Shown: positions 7,205 through 16,168, counted from the stretch's first letter. The stretch is 32,540 nucleotides of DNA from Specibacter cremeus (GCF_003946885.1 NZ_RWKQ01000005.1:64131-96670); one strand, 5' to 3'. Translations and numbers: made by a program. Notes: generated from the letters alone by a model not told the origin.

Positions 7205-9637
7205 ATGTCCTCTCTTCGGTCGCTGATCCCCGAGCTGGCCGCCCGGTCCGATGCCAGCCTGCGCAGCCTGTTCGCCGCCCGGGCGGATCTGTGGCACCCG
7301 CCGGTGGCCGATTTCGCGGCCCTGGCCGCCCGCGCGTCCAGCCGGGCCAGCCTGTCGCGCGCCGTGGAACGGTTGACCCTGCCGCAGCTGCAAACGCTGC
7401 AGGCCATGGTGCTGGTCACCGACCCCGAACAGGACAAGTACCGGACGGTGCCCGAGCTTGCCGGGGTGATCGCCGGCGCGGACCCGGACATGGTGTCCGG
7501 CCTCGTGGCGGCACTGCACCGGCTGGCCCTGGTCGTGGCCGCGCCGCCACCCGATCAAGAGCCCGATAAAGAGGATGTGAAGAACGACGGCGGCGCGCCC
7601 CGATTCGCGGCTCTCACCTCTGTGCGCGAAGTGTTGGGTGCGCACCCGGCCGGGCTCGGGCGCCCGCTGCGCGAGCTTGCCGCCGCACGGCCGCAGAGCA
7701 GGCATCCGGCCCTTGAACTCGACCCCGCCGAACTTGCCGGCCTGCTCGCCGGGGCACCGCCGCAGGCCCTCGGGGTGCTGGAGAAATTCGTGGACAGCCC
7801 GTTGGGGACGGTCAGCGGGGCGCGGCGTTCAGTGTCGGCGGAGGCGGCCGGGGCCAATCCCGTCGACTGGCTGTTGTTCCACGGGCTGCTGGTCGCCATC
7901 GACGACTTCCACGTGGAGCTCCCGTTCGAGGTCGGCGTCCTGCTGCGGCGCGGCCGCATCATCGCCGATTTCGCCCCGGCCCCGCCCGCCGTCCCGGTGG
8001 AACGCGTGAAGACGTCCGTGTGCGCGAACGCGGCGCTGAGCGCCATCGGATCGTCACTGCGCGCAATGACCGCACTGCTCGGTGAGGTGTCCGCGACGCC
8101 GGTGCAAACGCTGCGCAGCGGCGGCGTGGGCGTGCGCGAGGTCCGCCGGCTAGCCAAGACCCTGTCGACGGATATGGCACAGGTGTGCTTTCACTTGGAA
8201 TTGGCGGCCATGGCGCACCTGGTCACGCTTGACCCGGACACCTCACGGTGGCGCGTGGCGCCGACCGGCTGGCCGGACCGCGAGCGCCCGGAACAGTGGT
8301 TGTGGCTGGCCAGCGCCTGGCTGGCCGGCGACCGGCTGCCGGGGGTCGTCGGCACGGGCAGCCCGGCCGTGAACGCGCTGGCCGCGGAGGCGTTCCGGCC
8401 CGATGCTCCCGTGCTGCGGCGGCTGGCGCTGGAAACGGTCGCCGAAGTGCATGCTGAAGGGCGCCGGGACGACGCGACGGAACCCGTGGCGGGCCCGGAC
8501 GCCGTGGTCGTGCGGGCCGCGTGGCGCCGCCCGCGCCTGGCGCACCGCCTCCACGCCGTGCTGCCGGGCGTCCTGGCCGAGGCCGAACGGTTGGGCGTGA
8601 CGGGCTCGGGGGCGTTGACGGCCGTGGGAGCCGCCGTCGTCGCCGGCCGCTGGGACGATGCGCTGGACCTGCTGGACGCGGCGTTGCCGGCGCCGGTGGA
8701 GAAGGTGCTGTTGCAGGCCGACCTGACCGCCGTGGCGCCGGGGTTCCTCTCGCCCCGGCTGGCCGGCGAACTGGCACTGCTGGCCGACGCCGAGGGGCAG
8801 GGTCCGGCCACGATCTACCGATTCGGCGCGGCGTCGATCCGGCGGGCCCTGGACGCCGGCCGGTCGGCCGAGTCCATCATGGCATTCCTGGTCGAACACG
8901 CCGCCACCGACATCCCGCAGCCGCTGGAGTATCTGGTCCGCGACACGGCCGCCCGGCACGGGTTGCTGACCGTCGGCTCCGGCGCCACGTTCGTCACGAG
9001 CGAGGACACCGCGTTGCTGGCCGGGCTCCTCGCCGGGGACGCGTTCGCGCCGCTGGCGTTCACGGCGCTGGCGCCCACCGTGCTGGTCTCCCCCGCGCCG
9101 CCGCGGGCCGTGGCCGCGGCGCTGCGCAAGGCCGGGCTGCCGCCGGCCCTCGCGGCGGACCCGTCCCGTGGCGCCGGGCCGGGCGCGGGACTGGGCGCGG
9201 GACTGTGGTCCGGCGGTCCCGCCCGGACGGCGACGCGACCGTCCCGCGGCGGCGAACCCGCCCCCTACGAGGCACCCCAGGCGGTGGCGAGCGTGGGCAC
9301 GACGGCGGCAAACGGCGTCGTGCTTCCCGGCAACCGGCTGGCCGAACCGGATGAGGTGGGCGCGCAACTGGTGCTGCTGCGCAGCAAACCGGTGCTCACG
9401 CACGGCGCCGGCGAGGCGGCCCCGGCCATCGTGCTGGAAACGCTGCGCTCGGCCGTGCGGCACCGGCGGGCCGTGCGGCTGACCACGGCCAGCGGCTCGG
9501 GCGAGGTGGAGACGCTGCGGCTGTATCCGCTGAGCATCGCCGAGGGGCGGGTGCGGGCGTTTGACCCGGGCCATGACAGTGAACGGATTTTCGGCATCCA
9601 CCGGATCATGGACGTCGAGCCGGAGGAGGACGCGTGA
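7205..9637 (+). CDS. Helicase-associated protein (XPB/Ssl2-partner family)
   Basis: An 810-residue cytoplasmic protein of the family that in actinobacteria sits immediately upstream of the XPB helicase. The first ~170 residues are helical (LIPELAARSDASLRSLFAAR; VERLTLPQLQTLQAMVLVTD) with winged-helix-like character. A central region includes FLVEHAATDIPQPLEYLVRD and LLTVGSGATFVTSEDTALLA, typical of the helicase C-terminal-like XPB/Ssl2 domain. A Gly/Pro-rich linker (about 650-690) follows. The last ~75 residues (AVRHRRAVRLTTASGSGEVE, then LYPLSIAEGRVRAFDPG and RIFGIHRIMDVE) resemble a WYL-like ligand-binding fold. It overlaps the XPB gene by four bases (GTGA), so translation is coupled and a complex is likely. 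No Walker motif is present, so it is not itself an ATPase. Confidence 0.88.
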   Translation: MSSLRSLIPELAARSDASLRSLFAARADLWHPPVADFAALAARASSRASLSRAVERLTLPQLQTLQAMVLVTDPEQDKYRTVPELAGVIAGADPDMVSGLVAALHRLALVVAAPPPDQEPDKEDVKNDGGAPRFAALTSVREVLGAHPAGLGRPLRELAAARPQSRHPALELDPAELAGLLAGAPPQALGVLEKFVDSPLGTVSGARRSVSAEAAGANPVDWLLFHGLLVAIDDFHVELPFEVGVLLRRGRIIADFAPAPPAVPVERVKTSVCANAALSAIGSSLRAMTALLGEVSATPVQTLRSGGVGVREVRRLAKTLSTDMAQVCFHLELAAMAHLVTLDPDTSRWRVAPTGWPDRERPEQWLWLASAWLAGDRLPGVVGTGSPAVNALAAEAFRPDAPVLRRLALETVAEVHAEGRRDDATEPVAGPDAVVVRAAWRRPRLAHRLHAVLPGVLAEAERLGVTGSGALTAVGAAVVAGRWDDALDLLDAALPAPVEKVLLQADLTAVAPGFLSPRLAGELALLADAEGQGPATIYRFGAASIRRALDAGRSAESIMAFLVEHAATDIPQPLEYLVRDTAARHGLLTVGSGATFVTSEDTALLAGLLAGDAFAPLAFTALAPTVLVSPAPPRAVAAALRKAGLPPALAADPSRGAGPGAGLGAGLWSGGPARTATRPSRGGEPAPYEAPQAVASVGTTAANGVVLPGNRLAEPDEVGAQLVLLRSKPVLTHGAGEAAPAIVLETLRSAVRHRRAVRLTTASGSGEVETLRLYPLSIAEGRVRAFDPGHDSERIFGIHRIMDVEPEEDA

Positions 9638-11301
9638 GCGACGGACCGCTGATCGTGCAGAGCGACAAGACCATCCTGCTGGAGGTCGGCCATGAGGCGG
9701 CCACGGCCGCGCGGCACGCCATCGCCGCGTTCGCCGAACTGGAGCGCGCGCCCGAACACGTGCACACGTACCGGATCACGCCGCTGGGGTTGTGGAATGC
9801 GCGGGCCGCCGGGCTCGACGCCGAGCAGGTGCTCGACACGCTGCTGACGTACTCGCGGTTCCCGGTGCCGCACGCGCTGCTGGTCGACATCGAGGAGGTC
9901 ATGTCCCGGTATGGGCGGCTGCGCCTGGAGAAGGACCCAGTGCACGGGCTGGTCATGCGGACCACCGATTTCCCGGTGTTGGAGGAGGTGTCGCGGGCGA
10001 AGAAGATCGGGCCGCTGCTGGGCCCGCGCATCGATCCGCTGACGGTCGTGGTGCATTCGTCCCAGCGTGGCACGCTCAAGCAGCTGCTGCTCAGGGCCGG
10101 CTGGCCGGCGGAGGACCTGGCCGGGTACGTCGACGGCACGCCGCACCCGATCGCGCTGACGGCTTCCGAGCCCGGAAGCGGGACGGGCTGGTCGCTGCGT
10201 CCGTACCAAAACCTGGCGGTGGAGAACTTCTGGGCCGGCGGCTCGGGCGTGGTGGTGCTTCCCTGTGGTGCGGGCAAGACGCTGGTGGGCGCGGCCGCCA
10301 TGGCCGTCTCCGGGACCACGACGCTGATCCTGGTCACGAACACGGTCTCGGCCCGGCAGTGGAAGGATGAGCTGCTGCGCCGGACCACGCTGACGGAGGC
10401 GGAGATCGGCGAATATTCCGGCGCCGTCAAGGAGGTCCGGCCCGTCACGATCGCCACCTACCAGGTGCTGGCCATGCGCCGCGGCGGGCTGTACCCGCAT
10501 CTGGAACTGCTCAACGGCAACGACTGGGGACTGATCATCTACGACGAGGTGCACCTGCTGCCGGCGCCGATCTTCCGCATGACGGCCGACCTGCAGGCCC
10601 GGCGCCGGCTCGGGCTGACGGCCACGCTGGTGCGCGAGGACGGCCGGGAGGGTGAGGTGTTCTCGCTGATCGGGCCGAAACGCTACGACGCGCCGTGGAA
10701 GGACATCGAGGCGCAGGGGTACATCGCCCCGGCCGATTGCGTGGAGGTGCGCGTCGACCTGCCGCAGGATGAGCGGATGGCGTACGCGATGGCCGACGAC
10801 GCCGACAAGTACCGGCTGTGCTCAACGAGTGATACGAAGTCCGCCGTGGTGGAGACGCTCGTGGCCCGGCACGCCGGCGAGCAGCTGCTGGTGATCGGCC
10901 AATATATAGACCAGCTCGACGACCTGGCCGCCCGGCTGGACGCCCCGCTGATCACGGGCGCGACGTCCGTGAAGGAACGGCAGCGCCTGTTCGGTGAGTT
11001 CCGGGCGGGCACGCTGCACACCCTGGTGGTGTCGAAGGTGGCCAACTTCTCGATCGACCTGCCCGAGGCGTCCGTGGCCATCCAGGTCTCGGGGTCGTTC
11101 GGGTCCCGGCAGGAGGAGGCGCAGCGGCTCGGCCGGCTCATGCGGCCCAAGTCCGACGGGCGGACGGCCCGTTTCTACACGCTCGTGGCGCGTGACACGA
11201 TCGACGCCGACTTCGCCGCGAAACGCCAGCGGTTCCTGGCCGAACAGGGGTATGCCTACCGGATCCTCGACGCCGCCGACATCGGCGAGTTGCAGGAGTA
11301 G
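9634..11301 (+). CDS. XPB-type DNA repair helicase
   Basis: ATP-dependent 3'-5' superfamily 2 DNA helicase of the bacterial XPB/ERCC3 group, 555 residues. The start is the GTG inside the GTGA overlap with the preceding gene. An N-terminal damage-recognition-like region (about 1-175) precedes the two RecA domains. Motif I is PCGAGKT with Lys215; motif II is DEVH at 304-307, the XPB-type variant of DEAH; motif III is LTATLVREDGREG, which also carries the RED motif characteristic of XPB. In RecA2, ITGATSVKERQRLFGEFRAG, VVSKVANFSIDLPEA and QRLGRLMRPK (motif VI) follow. All ATPase motifs are intact. Known members act in nucleotide excision repair or damage tolerance; the in vivo role in this genus is inference. 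Confidence 0.95.
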   Translation: MSDGPLIVQSDKTILLEVGHEAATAARHAIAAFAELERAPEHVHTYRITPLGLWNARAAGLDAEQVLDTLLTYSRFPVPHALLVDIEEVMSRYGRLRLEKDPVHGLVMRTTDFPVLEEVSRAKKIGPLLGPRIDPLTVVVHSSQRGTLKQLLLRAGWPAEDLAGYVDGTPHPIALTASEPGSGTGWSLRPYQNLAVENFWAGGSGVVVLPCGAGKTLVGAAAMAVSGTTTLILVTNTVSARQWKDELLRRTTLTEAEIGEYSGAVKEVRPVTIATYQVLAMRRGGLYPHLELLNGNDWGLIIYDEVHLLPAPIFRMTADLQARRRLGLTATLVREDGREGEVFSLIGPKRYDAPWKDIEAQGYIAPADCVEVRVDLPQDERMAYAMADDADKYRLCSTSDTKSAVVETLVARHAGEQLLVIGQYIDQLDDLAARLDAPLITGATSVKERQRLFGEFRAGTLHTLVVSKVANFSIDLPEASVAIQVSGSFGSRQEEAQRLGRLMRPKSDGRTARFYTLVARDTIDADFAAKRQRFLAEQGYAYRILDAADIGELQE

Positions 11302-11337
11302 GATCGGCACCAACGCCGGCGGGAATCGAGGTGGAAC

Positions 11338-12123
11338 ATGGGTACCGAGGAATCCGTGGCCGCGCACTACGGGCGCGCCAACATCGAGGAACAACTGCTG
11401 GCCGCCGTGCGGGCCGCCGGGAAGGACCCGGAGCGGTTCGTCCCGGCCGACCTGCACGGCGCCGACCAGCTGCACATCGGCGGCCCGGGGGCGACCGCCC
11501 GGCTGGCCGCCGGCGCCGGGATCAGCGGCGCGAGCCGGGTGCTCGACATCGGCTCCGGCCTGGGCGGGGTGGCCCGGCACCTGGCCCACGATTTCGGCGC
11601 GACCGTGCACGGGGTCGACATCACGCCCGAGTTCGTGCGCGGCGCCCAGTCGCTGACCCGCCGGATGGGGCTCGACGGGCAGGTGACGTTCAGCCGGGGC
11701 AGCGCCACGTCGCTGCCGGTGGAACCGCACTCCTACGACGTGGCCGTGTGGGTCCACGTGGGCATGAACATCCGTGACAAGGACCGCGCGTTCGCCGAGG
11801 CCGCCCGCGTGCTGAAACCGGGCGGCGTGCTGGCGATCTACGACATCATGGTGCTCGGCGGCGACCCGGAAACGTACCCGCTGCCCTGGGCCGACGATCC
11901 GGACACGTCGTTCGTCCAGCCGCCGCTGGCGTATTCGGACGCGCTGGGGCAGGCCGGGTTCGTCGTCGATTCGGAGGCCAACCGGCTGGCCGCCGGCATC
12001 GCATTCCTGGAACAGGCCGCCACGGCGGCCGCCGGACTCTACGGACCGCCGCTGGACAACCTGCTCGCCGCATTCCGTGCCGGGATCCTCGCCCCGATCG
12101 AGATCTACGCCCACCGGGGCTGA
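11338..12123 (+). CDS. Class I SAM-dependent methyltransferase
   Basis: A 261-residue small-molecule methyltransferase. Motif I, RVLDIGSGLGGVARHLA (about residues 67-83), binds SAM; the acidic motif II residue is in VHGVDITPEFVR; motif III-like SATSLPVEPHSYDVAVWVHV and the ARVLKPGGVLAIYDIMVLGG strand follow. The N-terminal HYGRANIEEQLLAAVRAAG resembles methyltransferases of the sarcosine/dimethylglycine and sterol-like group, but the substrate cannot be told. GAGGTGG lies before the ATG, 36 bases after the XPB stop on the same strand, so co-transcription with the helicases is possible. It forms the left border of the catabolic locus, facing a sulfatase gene whose end is 40 bases away. Confidence 0.88.
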   Translation: MGTEESVAAHYGRANIEEQLLAAVRAAGKDPERFVPADLHGADQLHIGGPGATARLAAGAGISGASRVLDIGSGLGGVARHLAHDFGATVHGVDITPEFVRGAQSLTRRMGLDGQVTFSRGSATSLPVEPHSYDVAVWVHVGMNIRDKDRAFAEAARVLKPGGVLAIYDIMVLGGDPETYPLPWADDPDTSFVQPPLAYSDALGQAGFVVDSEANRLAAGIAFLEQAATAAAGLYGPPLDNLLAAFRAGILAPIEIYAHRG

Positions 12124-12163
12124 CGCCCCCGCACGCACGGCGCCATGGTCCGCGCTGGACGGC

Positions 12164-13582
12164 TCAGGCCGGGCCGGCCGGCACCAGCCCGGCCTTCCAT
12201 TGCCCATGCAGCTCGATGAGCTCCGCCAGGATTTGCGGTTCGTGCGCCTGCAGGTCGGTGGTCTCCGAGGGGTCCTGCGCCAGGTTGGCGAGGAAATAGC
12301 CGCTGCCGGGCTCGGCATGCTCCACCTGGCGGATGGCATCAGCCACCGGGGACCCGGGCTCCACCCAACTGAGCTTCCAGTCGCCGCGGCGCACCGACCA
12401 CTGCCAGCCGCAGTCCCAGTGGAGGGCGTCGTGACCGTCCGCAAGCCCGCCGTCCGCCAGCAGGTTCAGGCCGTCGCAATGCGCGTACACCTGCGGGGAT
12501 GCTCCGGCGGCAGCCAGCGCGGTGGGGACGATGTCCATGGAACTGGCCAGCGCCGCCGTGGTGCTGCCCGCAGGCACCCGGCCCGGCCAGCGCAGCAGGA
12601 ACGGGACGCGGACGCCGCCCTCCCACAGCGTGTACTTGGTGCCGCGCAACGGCAGGTTCACACCGTAGTTGCAGGTGGAGCCGCCGTTGTCGGTCAGGTA
12701 GATGACGATCGTGTTCTCGGCCAGGCCCAGCTCGTCGAGCTGGTCGAGGATCAGCCCGATCTGCACATCCATGAGTTCCAGCTGCGCCAGGTAGTAGTCC
12801 CGGCCATGTTCCAGGTTGGGGCTGACAGCGCCGTCATACCAGTCCAGGTACTCCCCGGCGCCGGGGTTCCAGTCCTCGAAGGCGGGCAGCCCGCGCTTCT
12901 CAAGTTCCGCCGCGGGCAGCTGCCAGCAAAAGTTGTGGACTGCGTTGAACGCCACCGTGGCCAGGAACGGCTTGTCCGCATGGGCGGCCACGAACGCCCG
13001 GGCTCGCTCCCCGATGGCGTCGGTGAGGAAGCCTTCGAGTTCCTGGGGCTCCTCGCCGTTCCACAGCGGCTGCACCGCCATGGGATAGGCCGCCTCGCCG
13101 TATTCATCCACGGCGTCCTCGGAGTGGTGCAGGTAGTTCAGCCGGCCCATGGACTCACCGGCCAGACCGTAGAACGACTCGTCATAACCATGCTGCGGAG
13201 GGGTGCCACGGTCGCCATGGTGTTCGGAGCCGTAGTGGACCTTGCCAAAGTAGCCTGTCACGTAGCTTTCACCGCGCAGCAGTTCGGCAATGGTGGGCAC
13301 CCCTGCCGGGCACACCTCCGAGTCCGTAAACCAGTGGGCACCCCACCGCTGCTGGTAGCATCCTGCCGCCAGGCCCGCCCGCGACGGCGAGCAAATGGGT
13401 GCGGTGACATAGGCGTTTTCATACGACGTCCCCTGCCGTGCCAGCCGGTCCAGCGCGGGGGTGGTGACGTCGTCCTGGACAGCCAGGATGGAGCGGTCCG
13501 CGTAGCCGTGGTCGTCGGAGATGATGACCATGATGTTGGGTTTGGTCGCTTGGGCGGGGGCTTCGGTTGGGGTCTTCGACAT
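12164..13582 (-). CDS. S1-family sulfatase 1 (CSPSR type, no signal peptide)
   Basis: Predicted sulfate-ester hydrolase of 472 residues. The start is the ATG at 13582 (GGAAGGA upstream); a farther in-frame ATG would run over the upstream gene. Metal-binding ISDDHG has Asp23 and Asp24; the formylglycine motif is CSPSRAGLAAG with Cys64, where the usual L-T-G end reads A-A-G. GYFGKVHYG replaces the common GKWHLG, and YLTDNGGSTCNYG supplies the second metal site. The C-terminal part has DWKLSWVEPG and NLAQDPSETTDL, the normal end of S1 enzymes. There is no signal peptide, so it should act on imported sugars in the cytoplasm. It is second in a two-gene minus-strand unit with the TIM-barrel isomerase (61-base gap). 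Cys64 requires a formylglycine-generating enzyme not encoded here. Confidence 0.92.
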   Translation of the reverse strand: MSKTPTEAPAQATKPNIMVIISDDHGYADRSILAVQDDVTTPALDRLARQGTSYENAYVTAPICSPSRAGLAAGCYQQRWGAHWFTDSEVCPAGVPTIAELLRGESYVTGYFGKVHYGSEHHGDRGTPPQHGYDESFYGLAGESMGRLNYLHHSEDAVDEYGEAAYPMAVQPLWNGEEPQELEGFLTDAIGERARAFVAAHADKPFLATVAFNAVHNFCWQLPAAELEKRGLPAFEDWNPGAGEYLDWYDGAVSPNLEHGRDYYLAQLELMDVQIGLILDQLDELGLAENTIVIYLTDNGGSTCNYGVNLPLRGTKYTLWEGGVRVPFLLRWPGRVPAGSTTAALASSMDIVPTALAAAGASPQVYAHCDGLNLLADGGLADGHDALHWDCGWQWSVRRGDWKLSWVEPGSPVADAIRQVEHAEPGSGYFLANLAQDPSETTDLQAHEPQILAELIELHGQWKAGLVPAGPA

Positions 13583-13643
13583 GGGGTTCCTTCCGGGGTT
13601 GCAAGTGGTGCCGGGTTGGGTTGCCGCCAGGGCGGCGCCGTAT

Positions 13644-14492
13644 TCAGGCAAGCACGCGCTTAAAGGCGTCAAGGGCGTCCGCCAGCGGGGGCAAGTCCGG
13701 ATGCCAGGCACGCTCCCATTCCAGGGAGATCCACGGATCCTGCTCGCCATGGGAGGCGGCGATCCCGTCCACCAGCTCCCGCATCGCCCGCAAGGGCAGC
13801 TCGCCCTCCCCTGGCAGCGTTAGCGTGACATCGTTCGTCCCGGCAATCCGCAGGCCATCCTTGTACTGGGCGTACGCCAGCGATCCGGCCAGCAGTTCCG
13901 CCGTGCGTTCCGGGGCCTCGTCGTGGCGCCACGGGTGCATGAGGTCCCAAATGACCCGCACCGGGGCAGCGGGGTCCACATGGGCCAGAATCCGGGCAAT
14001 GTCCTCCCCGCGCGGATGTGAATCATGGGTTTCGAGCAGGAGCGTGACGCCGCATTGCCGGGCAAGCTCTGCCGCCGCATTCAGGCGGTGGGCGCCGCGT
14101 TCGTCGGCCGCGGTCACCTCGGCCGGAACACCTTCCCCGAGTGCGGGAGCCAGCCCCGCACCCGGAAAGACGCGCACATGGGCCGCCCCCAGGTCGGCGG
14201 CTAGGTCGACGGCGGAGGTGAGTTCGGCCTCGGGTGTCCGTTCCAGCCCACCCGGGCGGGCAGCTCCGTCAGCGCACACCCGGACGTAACTTGCCAGGGC
14301 AAGGACCGTCAGGCCGGCGTCTGACAGCGCCCGGGCCACGGCCGTGCGCTCGGCGGCGGCCATGGACGGATGGACAAACTCGCCGTCGGCGGCGCGCAGT
14401 TCCAAGCCGGCGGCCCCGGACGCGTGGGCCAGTTCAATGACCTGGGCGAGGGATTTCCCCGGGCAGCCGAGGGTCGAAAATGCCAGGGGCAT
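13644..14492 (-). CDS. TIM-barrel sugar (phosphate) isomerase/epimerase
   Basis: A 282-residue protein of the AP-endonuclease-2/xylose-isomerase-like TIM-barrel superfamily. It starts at the ATG at 14492 (AAAGGA five bases before). Strand-by-strand motifs are FSTLGCPGKSLAQVIELAH, GLELRAADGEFVHP, HVRVFPGAG, TLLLETHDSHPRGEDIARIL, RVIWDLMHPWRHDE, YAQYKDG and ISLEWERAWHP. The probable metal ligands are the acidic and histidine residues of LLETHD, VIWDLMH and SLEWE. Members interconvert keto- and aldo-sugars, epimerise, or, with Gfo/Idh/MocA oxidoreductases, eliminate 3-keto-glycosides. The exact reaction cannot be assigned. It leads the minus-strand unit with sulfatase 1 and diverges from sulfatase 2 across a region containing the shared operator-like motif. 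Confidence 0.85.
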   Translation of the reverse strand: MPLAFSTLGCPGKSLAQVIELAHASGAAGLELRAADGEFVHPSMAAAERTAVARALSDAGLTVLALASYVRVCADGAARPGGLERTPEAELTSAVDLAADLGAAHVRVFPGAGLAPALGEGVPAEVTAADERGAHRLNAAAELARQCGVTLLLETHDSHPRGEDIARILAHVDPAAPVRVIWDLMHPWRHDEAPERTAELLAGSLAYAQYKDGLRIAGTNDVTLTLPGEGELPLRAMRELVDGIAASHGEQDPWISLEWERAWHPDLPPLADALDAFKRVLA

Positions 14493-14577
14493 GGCAATCC
14501 TTTCGTCGCACGTGCCTTTCCCCACACAATACCGCCCACGCGAGACGCCGGAAACCGCTTTCCCTTGATCATTTCGC

Positions 14578-14616
14578 CCACCTGAATACTCCTTTATTCC
14601 TTTTGTTGGCAGGTGG
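14578..14616. promoter_or_regulatory. Operator-like site A in the divergent isomerase/sulfatase promoter
   Basis: Contains ACTCCTTTATTCCT (14588-14601), the element shared with three other promoters of this locus. Here it is framed by an inverted repeat, CCACCTG (14578-14584) and CAGGTGG (14610-14616). The 10-base blocks CCTGAATACT and CCTTTATTCC (14581-14600) form a partial direct repeat one helical turn apart. It lies 54 bases from the plus-strand start and 96 from the minus-strand start, so one site could serve both directions. Confidence 0.65.
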
Positions 14617-14654
14617 TAATTGTGGAAGGCCCACGTCATTCATAAGGAGCAGCC

Positions 14655-16127
14655 ATGGCCAGCACCACGGAAGAGCGGCCCAACATCGTCTTCATCCTTA
14701 GCGACGACCAAGGGCCCTGGGCCTTGGGCTGCGCCGGCAACGGCGACATCCGCACACCCCATCTGGACGCCCTCGCCGCGGCAGGCACCCGGCTGGAAAA
14801 CTTCTTTTGCGCCTCGCCCGTCTGCTCACCCGCGCGGGCCAGCCTCATGACCGGGCAGATCCCGTCCCGGCACGGCGTGCACGACTACCTGACCGGCGTC
14901 GAGGTTGGCGCCGAGGCACCCGACTACCTCGCCGGGCAGGCAATCTTCACGGACGCCCTGGCGGACGGCGGCTACCGCCTGGGCCTGTCCGGCAAGTGGC
15001 ACTTGGGCGCGAACGACGCCGCGCGCCGAGGCTTCGTCCACTGGTACGGGCTGGAGGGGGGCGGCAGCCCGTACCGGCGCGCCACCATGTACCGCAACGG
15101 CGAGCGCGAGGAGGTCAGCGAGTACCTGACCGACGCCATCACGGAGGATGCGCACGCCTTCCTGGACCGGGAAGGCAACCGCCAGGAGCCGTTCTTCCTC
15201 GCCGTGAACTACACCGCCCCGCACAAGCCGTGGAAGGGCCAACACCCCAGGGAATTTGAGGACCTCTACGCAGACTGCGAGTTTGCCAGCTGCCCGCAGG
15301 AGGAGCCCCACCCGTGGCAGCCCACCGTCAACGGCGTGGCGATCGGCGGTGAACCGGACGTCCGTGCCGCGTTGGTGGGCTATTTTGCGGCGGTTAGCGC
15401 CATGGACGCGGCGGTCGGCGGGATCATGGACCACCTGGACCGGCTCGGCATCCGCGAGAACACGCTGGTCATCTTCAGCAGCGACAACGGCTTCAATTGC
15501 GGCCACCACGGCGTCTGGGGGAAGGGCAACGGCACGTTCCCGCAAAACATGTACGACTCCTCCGTGAAGGTCCCGGCCATCTTCCACTGGCCCGGGCGCA
15601 TCGCACCGGGCTCCGTGCGCACCGAACTGCTCTCCGCGTATGACGTTGCCGCCACCATCCTCGAGCTGGCCGGAATGGACCCCGCACCCTTCGAGACCGG
15701 GCCCGGCGTCTCCTTCGCCTCACTGTTGGCGCCTGCCGGCGACGCCCCCGCCGCGGGTTCCTCCGCCCGGGCGGAGGACGCCGTGGTGGTCTACGACGAA
15801 TACGGCCCCGTGCGCATGATCCGCACGCGGGAGTGGAAGTATGTGCACCGGTATCCCCACGGGCCCCACGAGTTGTATGACCTGGCCGCGGATCCCGGCG
15901 AGCGCATGAACCTCATGGAATTCGCGCACGACGTCGGCAGCCGGCTTCCGCTGGTGCGGTTGCGTTCCCAGCTGGCCGGATGGTTTGCGCGCTACGGAGT
16001 GCCTGGTTTCGACGGTGCCGCGCTGCCGGTCGCCGGGGCCGGCCAGCACAGGCCCCTTCGGCCGCAGGGCGCCGGGCCCGCGGATCCGCTCGGGGCGTTC
16101 ACCGGCCCAAACTGGGACGGTGTGTAA
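14655..16127 (+). CDS. S1-family sulfatase 2 (CSPAR type, no signal peptide)
   Basis: Predicted sulfatase of 490 residues, starting at an ATG with TAAGGAG five bases upstream. FILSDDQGPWALGC gives the metal aspartates Asp17 and Asp18; the formylglycine motif is canonical, CSPARASLMTG, with Cys57. SGKWHLG, AVNYTAPHKPW and FSSDNGFNCGHHGVWGKGN supply the remaining sulfate- and metal-binding residues, and the C-terminus has REWKYVHRYPHGPHELYDL with LAADPGERMNL. There is no signal peptide. A ~35-residue tail rich in Gly, Ala and Pro follows the domain and ends in GAFTGPNWDGV. Of the four sulfatases here it has the most standard active site. It stands between the divergent promoter (site A) and the PL8 lyase gene, which has its own operator-like site. 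Confidence 0.93.
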   Translation: MASTTEERPNIVFILSDDQGPWALGCAGNGDIRTPHLDALAAAGTRLENFFCASPVCSPARASLMTGQIPSRHGVHDYLTGVEVGAEAPDYLAGQAIFTDALADGGYRLGLSGKWHLGANDAARRGFVHWYGLEGGGSPYRRATMYRNGEREEVSEYLTDAITEDAHAFLDREGNRQEPFFLAVNYTAPHKPWKGQHPREFEDLYADCEFASCPQEEPHPWQPTVNGVAIGGEPDVRAALVGYFAAVSAMDAAVGGIMDHLDRLGIRENTLVIFSSDNGFNCGHHGVWGKGNGTFPQNMYDSSVKVPAIFHWPGRIAPGSVRTELLSAYDVAATILELAGMDPAPFETGPGVSFASLLAPAGDAPAAGSSARAEDAVVVYDEYGPVRMIRTREWKYVHRYPHGPHELYDLAADPGERMNLMEFAHDVGSRLPLVRLRSQLAGWFARYGVPGFDGAALPVAGAGQHRPLRPQGAGPADPLGAFTGPNWDGV

Positions 16128-16168
16128 GGGCCGATCCAGGGCGCCCACAGGACGTCATCTATCCAGTT

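Noticed and set aside
12124-12163. Terminator between the methyltransferase and sulfatase 1
   Set aside because: The 40-base convergent gap contains no convincing stem or T-run.
8243-12444. Several long antisense frames over the helicase pair and methyltransferase (about 430-540 codons)
   Set aside because: They cross gene borders and have no recognisable domain; they arise from strong third-position GC bias.
12077-13663. A 528-codon open frame antisense to sulfatase 1
   Set aside because: It has the composition of a shadow frame and shows no motif; the minus strand carries a complete sulfatase with signature and metal ligands.
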